Source: Promethearchaeia archaeon
GTDB taxonomy: Archaea; Asgardarchaeota; Lokiarchaeia; Sigyniarchaeales; SOKP01
Direction: 5' to 3'
NCBI GenBank assembly: GCA_029856145.1
Contig: JAHQWK010000016.1
Location: 1-64,000, forward strand
DNA length: 64,000 nt
Of this stretch, positions 1 through 8,682 are shown in pieces. How positions within the stretch are numbered: position 1 is the first letter of the stretch; each line of letters starts with the position of its first letter. The position numbers and the translations under genes are program-made. Under the pieces are notes generated by a model that was not told where the DNA came from, ran no database searches, and worked only from the letters and a program-made list of their open reading frames with translations.

Positions 1-90
1 AAAGCATCCACTATTTACCTGTAAAAACTTTATAAGAATTAATTCTAGTTATATTTAAACAAAAAAAGATATTCAAATACTTAGTTTTAC

Positions 91-429
91 ATGTCTATCA
101 TGTTAGATAGAACTACGAATAAAGAAAATGTTAGGCCAATTAAACTTGTCGAAGGAGTTTTTCGGAAAATCTTAACTTATAATGAATCAGTTATGTTATG
201 CCATTTTTTACTCGAAAAAGATGCTAAAATTCCAATACATAATCATAAGGAACACCAAATTGGGTATGTAATTAATGGTAAAATCAAATTTTTAACAGAA
301 AGTGGTGCTTTTATTGCTAAAAAAGGAGATAGTTATGTTTTTGATTCTAATGAAAAACATTGGGCTTTAATAATTGAAAAAGCAGAAGTTATTGAAGTCT
401 TTCATCCTTCTAGAGACGACTATAAATAA
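91..429 (+). CDS. small single-domain cupin protein
   Basis: A 112-residue protein made almost entirely of one cupin beta-barrel. The first cupin motif is visible as HNHKEHQIGYVI (about residues 50-61), which offers His and Glu/His metal ligands. The second motif is the GDSYVFDSNEKHW stretch (about 86-98), with a further His. Cupins of this size bind a divalent metal and act as enzymes, sugar or ligand sensors, or binding proteins; the substrate cannot be read from the sequence. The gene is alone on the plus strand and converges on the next gene. An ATG start follows a T-rich leader. Family assignment is firm, function unknown. Confidence 0.8.
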   Translation: MSIMLDRTTNKENVRPIKLVEGVFRKILTYNESVMLCHFLLEKDAKIPIHNHKEHQIGYVINGKIKFLTESGAFIAKKGDSYVFDSNEKHWALIIEKAEVIEVFHPSRDDYK

Positions 430-437
430 TAATAAAA

Positions 438-454
438 TTTTTTTCTTTTTTATT
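438..454 (+). terminator. T-rich terminator-like tract after cupin gene
   Basis: Two runs of T separated by one C, directly after the cupin stop codon and before the end of the convergent gene. Archaeal RNA polymerase terminates on such T-rich tracts. Position and composition are the only evidence. Confidence 0.35.
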
Positions 455-470
455 TAAGATATGGAAAAAT

Positions 471-824
471 TTACCATTGATATGCCGCAATTGTAAAGAC
501 TGCTAGCATACAAAAGATAAATTCTCCTAATAACCAATCGAGAAAATATTGTTTTTTCTTATCTCGATTATTTTTTATCTTTGAAGCTAAAGCAAAACTG
601 ATTGCTGAGTTTGTACCAGTAAAAATTATAATAGTGAATTCCACAGCATCCAGCTCTAAATTAATAATATTTAAAATGTTATCTAAGATTAGCCAACCAA
701 CCAAAAATCCTAGAAGCCCCAATAAAAACAACCAGCCTGAAAACTGAACAATTTTTGTAAATTTTATATCTAATTCTGAAATAGCTGAAGAGCTGACAAC
801 TGGTTTTTTCTTAATTTTTGACAT
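471..824 (-). CDS. small membrane protein, function unknown
   Basis: 117 residues with a short basic cytoplasmic N-terminus (MSKIKKKP) followed by three hydrophobic segments at about residues 28-52, 62-82 and 96-115. A charged KIKNNRDKKK linker separates the second and third. There is no signal-peptide cleavage pattern and no enzyme motif. I do not recognise the family. It is read convergently with the cupin gene and lies downstream of, and on the same strand as, the NAC gene, with a gap of about 80 bases. Confidence 0.6.
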   Translation of the reverse strand: MSKIKKKPVVSSSAISELDIKFTKIVQFSGWLFLLGLLGFLVGWLILDNILNIINLELDAVEFTIIIFTGTNSAISFALASKIKNNRDKKKQYFLDWLLGEFIFCMLAVFTIAAYQW

Positions 825-903
825 TTAAAATCAAAATGTATGCTTTTTGAATATTAAAAATTTTATAATTCTTAATCTTTATGATTTAAATTATTCTTTC
901 ATA

Positions 904-1383
904 TTAAGGTCTGTTTTTTAAATATAAAATAGCCTTAGCAATATCTCCATTACATTCTTTTAAAACTGTCTCTGCTTCTTGCTTATCTACGTTTGCCTGC
1001 GTAGCAACTAGCATAATATCATTTTCTGTTATAGTTGGCTTTACTTCAGATTCTCCTAAAGGCTCAATTTCTTCATAAGTTTCTCCACTTTCAATTATTA
1101 AACTTTCAGGAGAAACCTCTTCACTTTGTCCAATCACTTGATATATTTCTTGACCTGCTTGTTTCATAAGAAAAACCTCGGGTTGATCGATTACCAACGT
1201 TTTTTCTGCTCCCTCTATAATAACTCTTGTGGCATCAATTTGGTCCATATCTATGCCTTGCTGTGACATTCTTCTTCGCATTTGTCTTGATCCAAATTGT
1301 TGTCCCTCTCGCTTTACAACTGGTTGGGGGCGTTTGGGTTTACTCTTTTCTTTATTTTGCATTTCTTTTGGTAATTTTACCAA
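904..1383 (-). CDS. nac: archaeal nascent polypeptide-associated complex protein (alpha-NAC homolog)
   Basis: 159 residues. A basic N-terminal ribosome-binding region (KPKRPQPVVKREG) leads into an RQMRRRMSQQGID segment and then the NAC beta-barrel (about residues 45-95: TRVIIEGAEKTLVIDQPEV). A spacer follows, then a C-terminal UBA domain (about 118-158: ENDIMLVATQANV...AILYLKNRP). Archaeal NAC is a homodimeric chaperone that binds nascent chains at the ribosome exit. A PUA-domain gene lies about 50 bases upstream on the same strand, a pairing I recall from other archaea. Domain order and length are typical. Confidence 0.93.
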   Translation of the reverse strand: MVKLPKEMQNKEKSKPKRPQPVVKREGQQFGSRQMRRRMSQQGIDMDQIDATRVIIEGAEKTLVIDQPEVFLMKQAGQEIYQVIGQSEEVSPESLIIESGETYEEIEPLGESEVKPTITENDIMLVATQANVDKQEAETVLKECNGDIAKAILYLKNRP

Positions 1384-1435
1384 TTTTTATCACTTTAAAT
1401 TAGGTTATATCTTAATTTATATAATAATCCGAGAT

Positions 1436-1927
1436 TTAAATTTTTGATTTATTAACCCCTTTTCTTATGTTTACTGCAACCCCTATAGAAAAAGCTTTTA
1501 CATATGAAACGGGAACTTTTAGTTTACCAATACCTAGCAGCTCATCGTCTTGATTTACTACAATTACTTCATCTAAGGGTCTTAATTCACCATCAATATC
1601 TACGACATGTTTACAAAAAGCATTTCTTCCTTTTTTAATGAACTCTGAAATTTCATTTAATACAATGACTCTTAATTTAGGAACTGAAGTTTTCTTAATT
1701 ATTTTTTTAGCTGAGAAGAGTGTTAACGTAAAAAAGCCATTTTTAGGCCTTAGTATAAGTAGTAAATTATTTTTATAATAGACATATCTGATTTTATTTG
1801 TGTTTGATGATCTTTCAAAGTAAATCTGATTAATATCATCAAAAAGGATATCAGTAATATCTTTCCCAAATTGATAATCTGAGACTGCCTTAATTTGTCT
1901 TAAGCCTATTAATAAGTTTGTTTCCAT
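1436..1927 (-). CDS. PUA-domain RNA-binding protein
   Basis: 163 residues. The C-terminal half (about 85-160) has the PUA pattern: a VDIDGELRPLDEVIVVNQDDELLG segment followed by GIGKLKVPVSYV and GVAVNIRKGVN, as in archaeosine transglycosylase and pseudouridine synthase PUA domains. The N-terminal half is an unrecognised alpha/beta region. Stand-alone archaeal PUA proteins probably bind tRNA or rRNA. It sits directly upstream of the NAC gene on the same strand, with a gap of about 50 bases, consistent with a translation-linked operon. The precise RNA target is unknown. Confidence 0.75.
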   Translation of the reverse strand: METNLLIGLRQIKAVSDYQFGKDITDILFDDINQIYFERSSNTNKIRYVYYKNNLLLILRPKNGFFTLTLFSAKKIIKKTSVPKLRVIVLNEISEFIKKGRNAFCKHVVDIDGELRPLDEVIVVNQDDELLGIGKLKVPVSYVKAFSIGVAVNIRKGVNKSKI

Positions 1928-1983
1928 AGATCATGATTAAAATAATTAATTAAATTAAGAAAAGCAAGTGAAATATAAATAAA

Positions 1984-3192
1984 TTATGAGTAGAGTCGGG
2001 ATTCGAAACACTGATCTTTGACTTTATTCATTACTTTGTCTACTGCATCAAAAAAATCTTTATTAATGATCATATCAGCATCTTTTCGAATTGCAAACAT
2101 TCCCGCTTCTGTGCAAATTGCTTTGATATCAGCTCCAGTTGCTCCTTCTGTAAGTTTTACTAATTTTTTGAATTCTATTGTTTCTTCGACATTCAAATTT
2201 CTTGAATGTATTTTAAATATCGCTTCTCGAGCTTCATCATCAGGAATAGGAAATTCAATCATACGATCAAATCTCCCAGGTCTCAATAATGCAGGATCTA
2301 AAATATCCACTCTATTTGTTGCACCAATTATTTTTACATCTCCTCTTTGTTCAAATCCATCTAATTCACTTAATAATTGCATTAGAGTTCTTTGAACTTC
2401 TCTGTCTCCCGAAGTTGCTATCTTAAGTCTTTGAGAGCCAATAGCATCTAATTCATCAATAAATAAGATAGTCGGGGCTTTTCCTTTTGCTAAGTTAAAA
2501 ATTTCTCTAACTAAACGTGCACCTTCACCAATAAACTTTTGCACTAATTCAGAACCAATAATTCTTATAAATGTTGCTTCTGTTTCATGAGCAACAGCTT
2601 TTGCTAATAATGTTTTTCCTGTACCCGGTGGACCGTATAATAATACTCCTTTAGGAGGGTCAATCCCAATTCTTTTGAATAATTCTGGTTTTTTCAAAGG
2701 TAATTCTACAGTCTCTCTAACTTCTAGCATTTGTTCTTCTAAACCTCCAACATCAACATATGAAATATCCGGAATCGAATCAATTACTTCCATACCTTTT
2801 ACAAAAGGATCTAATTTAGTAGGTAAGACTTCCATAATTGCAAATGTTCTTTGATTTAATGCTACCCTCATTCCTGGATCTAACTTTTCATTTTTCACTT
2901 TTCTACTAGCATTGACAACAAAACTGGGTCCTGTTGAACTTTTTACGATAGCTCTCCCCTTTTCATCTAAAAAATCTATGATGGTGGCAGAAACTAATGG
3001 AGGTTCTCTTAATCTGTCAATTTCGTTTCTTAAACTATGTAATTCTTGTTCCAACCTTAGGCGTTCTGCGTCTAATAATTGTTTTTCTGTTTCCAAGTTT
3101 CTGAGTCGCTTCTCTAAATGTCTGGTATAGGTTATAAGATATTCTCCATCTTTTGATTCTTCTTTTTTTCGCTTCTCTTTAGTCGTAGTCAA
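1984..3192 (-). CDS. pan: proteasome-activating nucleotidase (PAN), AAA+ ATPase
   Basis: 402 residues with the full PAN layout: N-terminal coiled coil (about 20-62), OB domain (about 65-130), then an AAA domain with Walker A GPPGTGKT (187-194), Walker [12 protein letters not shown], sensor GATNR and the RPGRFDR arginine-finger region. The last three residues, LYS, are an HbYX motif, the tail that docks into the 20S proteasome and opens its gate. It unfolds substrates for degradation in the cytoplasm and is the homolog of eukaryotic Rpt1-6. Divergent from the MBF1 gene across about 245 bases. Confidence 0.97.
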   Translation of the reverse strand: MTTTKEKRKKEESKDGEYLITYTRHLEKRLRNLETEKQLLDAERLRLEQELHSLRNEIDRLREPPLVSATIIDFLDEKGRAIVKSSTGPSFVVNASRKVKNEKLDPGMRVALNQRTFAIMEVLPTKLDPFVKGMEVIDSIPDISYVDVGGLEEQMLEVRETVELPLKKPELFKRIGIDPPKGVLLYGPPGTGKTLLAKAVAHETEATFIRIIGSELVQKFIGEGARLVREIFNLAKGKAPTILFIDELDAIGSQRLKIATSGDREVQRTLMQLLSELDGFEQRGDVKIIGATNRVDILDPALLRPGRFDRMIEFPIPDDEAREAIFKIHSRNLNVEETIEFKKLVKLTEGATGADIKAICTEAGMFAIRKDADMIINKDFFDAVDKVMNKVKDQCFESRLYS

Positions 3193-3436
3193 AAAAAGTA
3201 TACCCCTTCTTCTCTAACTTTGATTTACTTTTTAAAGAAAATGATTTAATTTAATAATAAACTTTTAATCATTTAAATTTAAGGTTAGTTCTGTATTACT
3301 TCCTAAAAATGTCGATTTTTAAAAAATATATACATTATAAAATATAATGAATGTAAACCGTAAATTATAAGAGTATTTAATCAAATTCTATACATATAGA
3401 AGCTTTCTTTCAATAATTTATATTCAAGATATTTTC

Positions 3437-3970
3437 ATGCCAAAATCGCGAATTAATGAAATTGATAAGGAATGCCCTATATGTGGGAGTATTATTTGGG
3501 GTAAGGGGCAAAGAGTTTTATTAGAAGGAGCTAAAATAACTGTTTGTTATAATTGTGCTCAACATGGAATAAAAATTAATAAACCGCCTTCAAGCACGCA
3601 GATTAAAAAATCATACTCCTACGATAAAAACCATTCTCCAAAACGGCAAGTGGTAAAAAAGGATTTTGTTGATGATTTGGAGATAATCCCTGATTACGCA
3701 AAAAAAATAAGAAATAAGAGGAATTCCCTTGGACTCAATCAAGATCAATTCGCTCAGAAACTGAATGAAAAACCTTCATTACTAAGAAGAATTGAAGCTG
3801 GTAAAGCAGAACCTAATATAAAATTGGCTAAAAAAATAGAAGATGTCTACAAAATTAAAATCCTAAAGAAAACTGACGAGATTGAAGCGAATGTTCAAAA
3901 TAATCAATACATGAAAAGATCAACTGGGACTTCCCTTGGCGATATTGCCTTTATTAAAAAGAAAAAATAG
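3437..3970 (+). CDS. MBF1-like transcription factor (zinc ribbon plus HTH)
   Basis: 177 residues. The N-terminus has a zinc ribbon, CPICG at about residues 14-18 paired with CYNC at about 37-40. An XRE-type helix-turn-helix follows at about 85-145 (IRNKRNSLGLNQDQFAQKL...LRRIEAGKAEPN). This is the archaeal multiprotein-bridging-factor-1 arrangement. Archaeal MBF1 binds the 30S ribosomal subunit and is also proposed as a transcription cofactor. The gene stands alone between pan, which is divergent, and a convergent oxidoreductase. Length and domain order are standard. Confidence 0.92.
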   Translation: MPKSRINEIDKECPICGSIIWGKGQRVLLEGAKITVCYNCAQHGIKINKPPSSTQIKKSYSYDKNHSPKRQVVKKDFVDDLEIIPDYAKKIRNKRNSLGLNQDQFAQKLNEKPSLLRRIEAGKAEPNIKLAKKIEDVYKIKILKKTDEIEANVQNNQYMKRSTGTSLGDIAFIKKKK

Positions 3971-3995
3971 ATTATATTACATAATTGAACCTATT

Positions 3996-6038
3996 TTAAG
4001 AGTCCAATTTTTTAATTTTAACTATAGCAGAATTATATGCTCCAGAAAATCCTAATTCTTCTGGTTTGTCAGGAACAAAATAGTTTACATTTGGACTTTC
4101 ATGTGAAGTTGAAGATAAACCAGAATATATTAATGCTGTTCTAGGCTTTAAAATTGGAGATTCTGTTAAGATGTATATGCCTGAACCATATTCATTAGAA
4201 ACATGAACTTTACCCCCTATTTCTAAATCTATTGTTTCAATATCTTCTGATGTCAAAAAAATTTTATTAAATTCATTCAAATATCTTTGATTTAATTGTC
4301 CTAATTGAGAATGTAAGAAGTATAAATGAGATGGAGAGATGAGTAAAAATTCATTTTTTTTCATATTTACTTTACGCTTCAGTTCCTTTTCTCCAAATTT
4401 AAAATGTGGACCAATCGCTTGAATTCTTTTATTTGGAGTTGGAAATTTTAAATCATTGAAAGGAACAGAATCATTGCCAAATAATAAATAATAACCTTTT
4501 GAATTCAGGTCTTCTTGAATGTTAGAAGGCAACATTCTCACACTATTTTTAAAAATTGTTTCTTCTGATTCATGGAAAATTTGTGTGTTTTCAAGACTAA
4601 TTCCCCACGCTAATTGTTGGAAGAACTCATAGTTCGATAAACAATCTTGATACGGACATGGACCTCCATTATTAATCGATAAACCTGGTATATAATAAGG
4701 AGATATTAAATCATATGATTCTAAATCAAATTTTGCAGGGATAACAATATCTGCATATTTAGTTGTTTCATTAAAAAACATATCTAATACTATTACAAAT
4801 AGATCTTCTCTCAATAATGCTCTTCTTAATAGATTTTGGTTAGGCAGTGAACTTGCGGGATTGAAATTATACACAAATAGCATCTTATATTTCCCAGAAG
4901 ATAAAAATGAACCAAGTTTGATTATAGGAATTTCAGTCATTTTCGATTCTCCTTTAATATTAGTTATATATTCTTGAAGAGGTTGAAGTAGTGGTTTTAT
5001 AAAATCACTCTGAGAATATACCACCCCAGTACCGGGTTTTCCTATATTTCCAAGTATAGTTTGAATTAATGTAATACTTTTAACTATTTTTCCACCAAAA
5101 TAATCTTTCTGAACACCATATCCGATATTGAACAAAGTTTGGTGTTTGAATTTTATTAGTAATTCAACAAAATTTTGAAATGTCTGAAGATCAATTCCAA
5201 TTTGTCTTAATAGCTTCTCTTTATCGATTTTGGCTACTTCCTGAAAAATTGTTGAGTAGGATTCGACATAACTGTTTAAAAAATCTTCATCATGAGCATG
5301 ATAGGCAATTAGTTCATTAATTGTTAATTTAACTAATAAATGTTCAGTACCCGGGAAGATATGTAGAAATAAATGAGCTTTTTGTGCAATTAATGTATGT
5401 CGAGAATCCACAACCACAAGTTTAGTTCCACTTTTTAAGGCTTTTTTTACTAAATAATAAGCATGATTATTACTCTCTGAAAGATTGCTACCCCAAATCA
5501 CAATTAATTTTGTGGAGGGATTCATTATTTGAAAAGGATTTGTAATAGAATATGTACCAAATAACTCTTTAAGTCCAGCACATCCTCCTTCATTGCAGAT
5601 CCCACCACTTGTTATTGTGGCACCTAAATTCTCAAAGAATCTTAATGGCGCATACTGTGATATTATGCCAGAATTACCCGCATAAAATGCCCCCAAAATA
5701 GACGTAGCATTATTACTTTTCTGAATTTTTTTTATTTTTACAACTATAAGATTGATTGCTTCTTTTAGAGAGATTTTTTTGAATATATTTTCAGATTTAG
5801 GTCCAGATCGGATTAATGGGGTTTTCAACCGTTCTTGATGATATACCAAATTTTCTCTTCGCTTCAATTTTGGGCAAAAAAAACCATTAGTAAATGGATG
5901 GTCCTTTGATGGAACTGCAAATAAAAATTTATGTTCTAATGCCTTATCATTCCAATATCCCTTAAAAACACATGAACCATAACAATCTTTTGAGCATGTA
6001 CCAAATCTAATTATTTCAAGAGAGTCTTTTCTTTTCAT
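3996..6038 (-). CDS. molybdopterin-dependent oxidoreductase, FeS-containing catalytic subunit
   Basis: 680 residues, cytoplasmic (no twin-arginine signal). The N-terminus carries the 4Fe-4S motif CSKDCYGSC plus a later Cys in GFFCPKLKRR. The body has the molybdopterin-binding domains, including GGICNEGGCAG, where a Cys could ligate Mo/W, and VIWGSNLSESNNHAY. A C-terminal dinucleotide-binding domain begins around residue 560 (LLISPSHLYFLHSQ). This is the DMSO-reductase superfamily, close to formate dehydrogenase-like or thiosulfate/polysulfide reductase-like enzymes. No partner FeS or membrane subunit lies next to it, so substrate and electron acceptor are open. Confidence 0.88.
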   Translation of the reverse strand: MKRKDSLEIIRFGTCSKDCYGSCVFKGYWNDKALEHKFLFAVPSKDHPFTNGFFCPKLKRRENLVYHQERLKTPLIRSGPKSENIFKKISLKEAINLIVVKIKKIQKSNNATSILGAFYAGNSGIISQYAPLRFFENLGATITSGGICNEGGCAGLKELFGTYSITNPFQIMNPSTKLIVIWGSNLSESNNHAYYLVKKALKSGTKLVVVDSRHTLIAQKAHLFLHIFPGTEHLLVKLTINELIAYHAHDEDFLNSYVESYSTIFQEVAKIDKEKLLRQIGIDLQTFQNFVELLIKFKHQTLFNIGYGVQKDYFGGKIVKSITLIQTILGNIGKPGTGVVYSQSDFIKPLLQPLQEYITNIKGESKMTEIPIIKLGSFLSSGKYKMLFVYNFNPASSLPNQNLLRRALLREDLFVIVLDMFFNETTKYADIVIPAKFDLESYDLISPYYIPGLSINNGGPCPYQDCLSNYEFFQQLAWGISLENTQIFHESEETIFKNSVRMLPSNIQEDLNSKGYYLLFGNDSVPFNDLKFPTPNKRIQAIGPHFKFGEKELKRKVNMKKNEFLLISPSHLYFLHSQLGQLNQRYLNEFNKIFLTSEDIETIDLEIGGKVHVSNEYGSGIYILTESPILKPRTALIYSGLSSTSHESPNVNYFVPDKPEELGFSGAYNSAIVKIKKLDS

Positions 6039-6128
6039 GAAAATTTAGATTAAATTTTAAAATAGATAATATTCTAACTAAAAAAATCTTATTGTAATCA
6101 TGTTTTTTGATAACTACCAAGAATCTTC

Positions 6129-6719
6129 TTAATCAACTGAAATTTTTATATTTTGAATTAGAGCAATCTTATTCTTCAAAAATTCAATGATAGTTTGATT
6201 ATCTTGAGCTTCAAGGGGGTCTCCACAATCAGGACATCTAAAATTAAGCTCAAAAGCTTCATCAAAATTATATTTCTTGTTTGACTCTTGGCATTTTTCG
6301 CAAATAAAGAAATAATTGTTTTGTTCGAACTGTAATCTATCTCTTAATTTGCCATCAATCAATTTCTTTTTCTCAAGAAGAATTTCTTCCAGCAAATCAA
6401 ATTCATGCCACCAGTAATAGATAAACCATCCTGTAGATTTATCTCTAATACGCCTAAATTGAGCAAGTTTTTCAGAATATAATTTATAAAGTGTTTTGCG
6501 AACTGTATTCAACTTTAAGATTTCAGAATCATCAGGTTCGAAGTCAATGTCTGTACCTTCAATACTTTCTTTTATGTTTTCAGTTATATCTTCATCAGTT
6601 ATATCTTCAGATTTAGATTTTAAAAGTTCCATCCCAACATATATTGCGATTTCACCGCCAACAATATATAAAAAAGATCGTAAGAAAGGATTCAATTCTT
6701 TAATATGACTTTGCCTCAT
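6129..6719 (-). CDS. tfe: transcription initiation factor E (TFE alpha)
   Basis: 196 residues. An N-terminal winged helix has the TFE signature segment TVRKTLYKLYSEKLAQFRR followed by DKSTGWFIYYWW (about 78-105). A coiled linker follows, then a C-terminal zinc ribbon with CEKC (about 139-142) and CPDC (about 161-164). TFE helps TBP/TFB-bound RNA polymerase melt the promoter and is the homolog of the TFIIE alpha subunit. An acidic insertion of about 35 residues (ITDEDITENIKESIEG...) separates the first helices from the wing; otherwise the layout is standard. Confidence 0.92.
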   Translation of the reverse strand: MRQSHIKELNPFLRSFLYIVGGEIAIYVGMELLKSKSEDITDEDITENIKESIEGTDIDFEPDDSEILKLNTVRKTLYKLYSEKLAQFRRIRDKSTGWFIYYWWHEFDLLEEILLEKKKLIDGKLRDRLQFEQNNYFFICEKCQESNKKYNFDEAFELNFRCPDCGDPLEAQDNQTIIEFLKNKIALIQNIKISVD

Positions 6720-6809
6720 TCACTTTATAATTTTAACTTTAATAGATATATCTTTGATAAAAATTAAATTTATTTGAAAATTCCCCTTAGAAAAATTTGA
6801 TTTTAATCC

Positions 6810-7592
6810 TTAAACGACAATCGAATACTGTTTTTCTATAATTTCACCATCAATATCAAGGCTACGAAGCATTTTGCCTTTTCTTATTGCCATTATTCTT
6901 AACAACCTTGAATTTGAAACATTCTTAGGGATTTCAATGTCCGTTATTTTATAATTATTAAAAATAATGATTGATTTCCAGTTTTTTGGGAGGTCAGATT
7001 TAAAATCATATAACGCATTTTCTATTAGATTATTGAGATTTTTCTCTGTTTTACTAAGATATCCAGTACAAAAGTGAATTCTTTTATTTACATCATCTTC
7101 TTCTGCTTTCTTTTTAGAGGGTTGTGGTATTTTTTTTTTGGTAGTTACCTTACAAGTTGGATTTAAATTGAATGATAGTAGAAAATAACTATTTTCCCGA
7201 AATGCTTCAATACTCTGCAATATAGAATCTCGATTTGCTGTATCAATAATCTCCGCCTTGAAATTTTTTGTTTGACCTGTAGATTGTTTAAGATCCCAAT
7301 TAAATCCTAAATTAATTATTATATCATTAATATTTGCTCCACTGATTAATCTTCCTTTAATTTCAAATTTTTCATTTGGATCTGAAATCCCACTCACTAC
7401 TACCTCATGAATCAAATCCTCATATTCATGGCTACCTTTTAGTGTTAATTTAGCTTTTGTTTGGGTTATTTTCAAAGCAGGTCCTATAAAATCTCCTCTT
7501 GAATATCTATAAAAGTGCCGATGAATATTCTTATGATTATTGGCTGGATCATCCAGAATTGGGGTTTCAATAATTTTTCTTAGAAAATGCAT
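6810..7592 (-). CDS. conserved-looking soluble protein, function unknown
   Basis: 260 residues, no membrane segment and no signal peptide. I do not recognise the family. Residues 1-150 look like an all-beta/alpha-beta domain that starts IHRHFYRYSRGDFIGPALK. A lysine-rich linker (TTKKKIPQPSKKKAEEDD, about 155-172) precedes a second alpha/beta domain ending KQYSIVV. The basic linker would suit nucleic-acid or ribosome contact, but that is inference. It lies about 90 bases upstream of tfe on the same strand and may be co-transcribed with it. Confidence 0.6.
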   Translation of the reverse strand: MHFLRKIIETPILDDPANNHKNIHRHFYRYSRGDFIGPALKITQTKAKLTLKGSHEYEDLIHEVVVSGISDPNEKFEIKGRLISGANINDIIINLGFNWDLKQSTGQTKNFKAEIIDTANRDSILQSIEAFRENSYFLLSFNLNPTCKVTTKKKIPQPSKKKAEEDDVNKRIHFCTGYLSKTEKNLNNLIENALYDFKSDLPKNWKSIIIFNNYKITDIEIPKNVSNSRLLRIMAIRKGKMLRSLDIDGEIIEKQYSIVV

Positions 7593-7747
7593 CTCATTTA
7601 TCCATTTAATTTTCTTTAAATTTAATTCTAATTTTATTTATTAAATATCAAAAGATTATAATTATAAATTTTATTCATTAATAAAATTAAAAAAAAATAA
7701 AACATATTTAAAAATATAGATTATAAAAAAAATTTTATTAACGTAAT

Positions 7748-7948
7748 ATGGCTGATATTCCATCTCTAACTATCTGGGTTTTAGCGTGGTTTTTTCTGAT
7801 TATAGGATTAATTTCATTAACAGTTTTAGTCTTATACACTAAGTATGGGAGAGAAATATCAATTAAACTATCGATCCTTAGTGGTGTAATTTCTGCTATA
7901 TTTTTAGCATTTGCTCTTCACTTTTTATTGCTCTCTTGGGGATTATAA
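7748..7948 (+). CDS. two-helix small membrane protein
   Basis: 66 residues with two predicted membrane helices, about 9-30 (IWVLAWFFLIIGLISLTVLVL) and 42-63, joined by a short YTKYGREISIK loop. No motif points to a function. An ATG start follows an AT-rich promoter-like region. Another small membrane protein gene lies about 180 bases downstream on the same strand. Coding status rests on amphipathic organisation and start context. Confidence 0.55.
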   Translation: MADIPSLTIWVLAWFFLIIGLISLTVLVLYTKYGREISIKLSILSGVISAIFLAFALHFLLLSWGL

Positions 7949-8128
7949 GCTGTAAAATCAAAAGTATTTCTTTTGAATATCTATTTTTTCATTAATTAAA
8001 GGATTTGTAGTTTTAATTCTTAATTTTTCTCTATTATAACTTGTTATGTTAATATTTAAAAAAGAAGAAAAGTTTTCCTCTAATAACTAAAATTTCTTCA
8101 AATTAATATAAAAAAAAGGTTATTTCAA

Positions 8129-8533
8129 ATGGATGCTACTCTTTGGTTTATACTGTGGCTTATCTTAGCGACGATAATTGTAACATTGATTCTATATATT
8201 GCTGTTTTAGTTATCGTGTCAAAGACTAAAGCCTCAGACAAAAAGTTTTTAATTATATTATTGGCTTTCATATGTGTACTTGTAATTCCAATAGTTTTAG
8301 GTGCAATTAGTACGGTATTCGCAATCTTTAATGAAATCCCATGGAGTGATGGAAATTATTTAACACTTTTAATTCCAATTATTGGCTTTCTAATAATATT
8401 GATTCTTGTAAAATTTCTATTAGATGTTGCTTGGGACAATTCTGTATGGATATCCTTATTAACGTTGTTTATTTTATTCCTTCTGTACACTTTAATACCT
8501 GGACTCGCTAGTTTCCTTGGATTTACGTTATAA
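8129..8533 (+). CDS. four-helix small membrane protein
   Basis: 134 residues with four hydrophobic segments at about 5-30, 40-66, 76-97 and 105-130, separated by short polar loops (SKTKASDKK; NEIPWSDGNY). No catalytic or binding motif is visible. It follows the 66-residue membrane protein on the same strand and converges on rpoB. Family not recognised. Confidence 0.55.
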   Translation: MDATLWFILWLILATIIVTLILYIAVLVIVSKTKASDKKFLIILLAFICVLVIPIVLGAISTVFAIFNEIPWSDGNYLTLLIPIIGFLIILILVKFLLDVAWDNSVWISLLTLFILFLLYTLIPGLASFLGFTL

Positions 8534-8682
8534 TTAGCAAAATAATTGACTTAAAAATTAATTTTTATTTTTTTCTTAAACTTGTTTGATTAATATAAAA
8601 TTTTAAGATAAATAGAGAATTTTCTAAGCAATAAAACAAGTACAGAGAGAGTAAAAAAATACAAAAAAAGAAATTTGTTGCT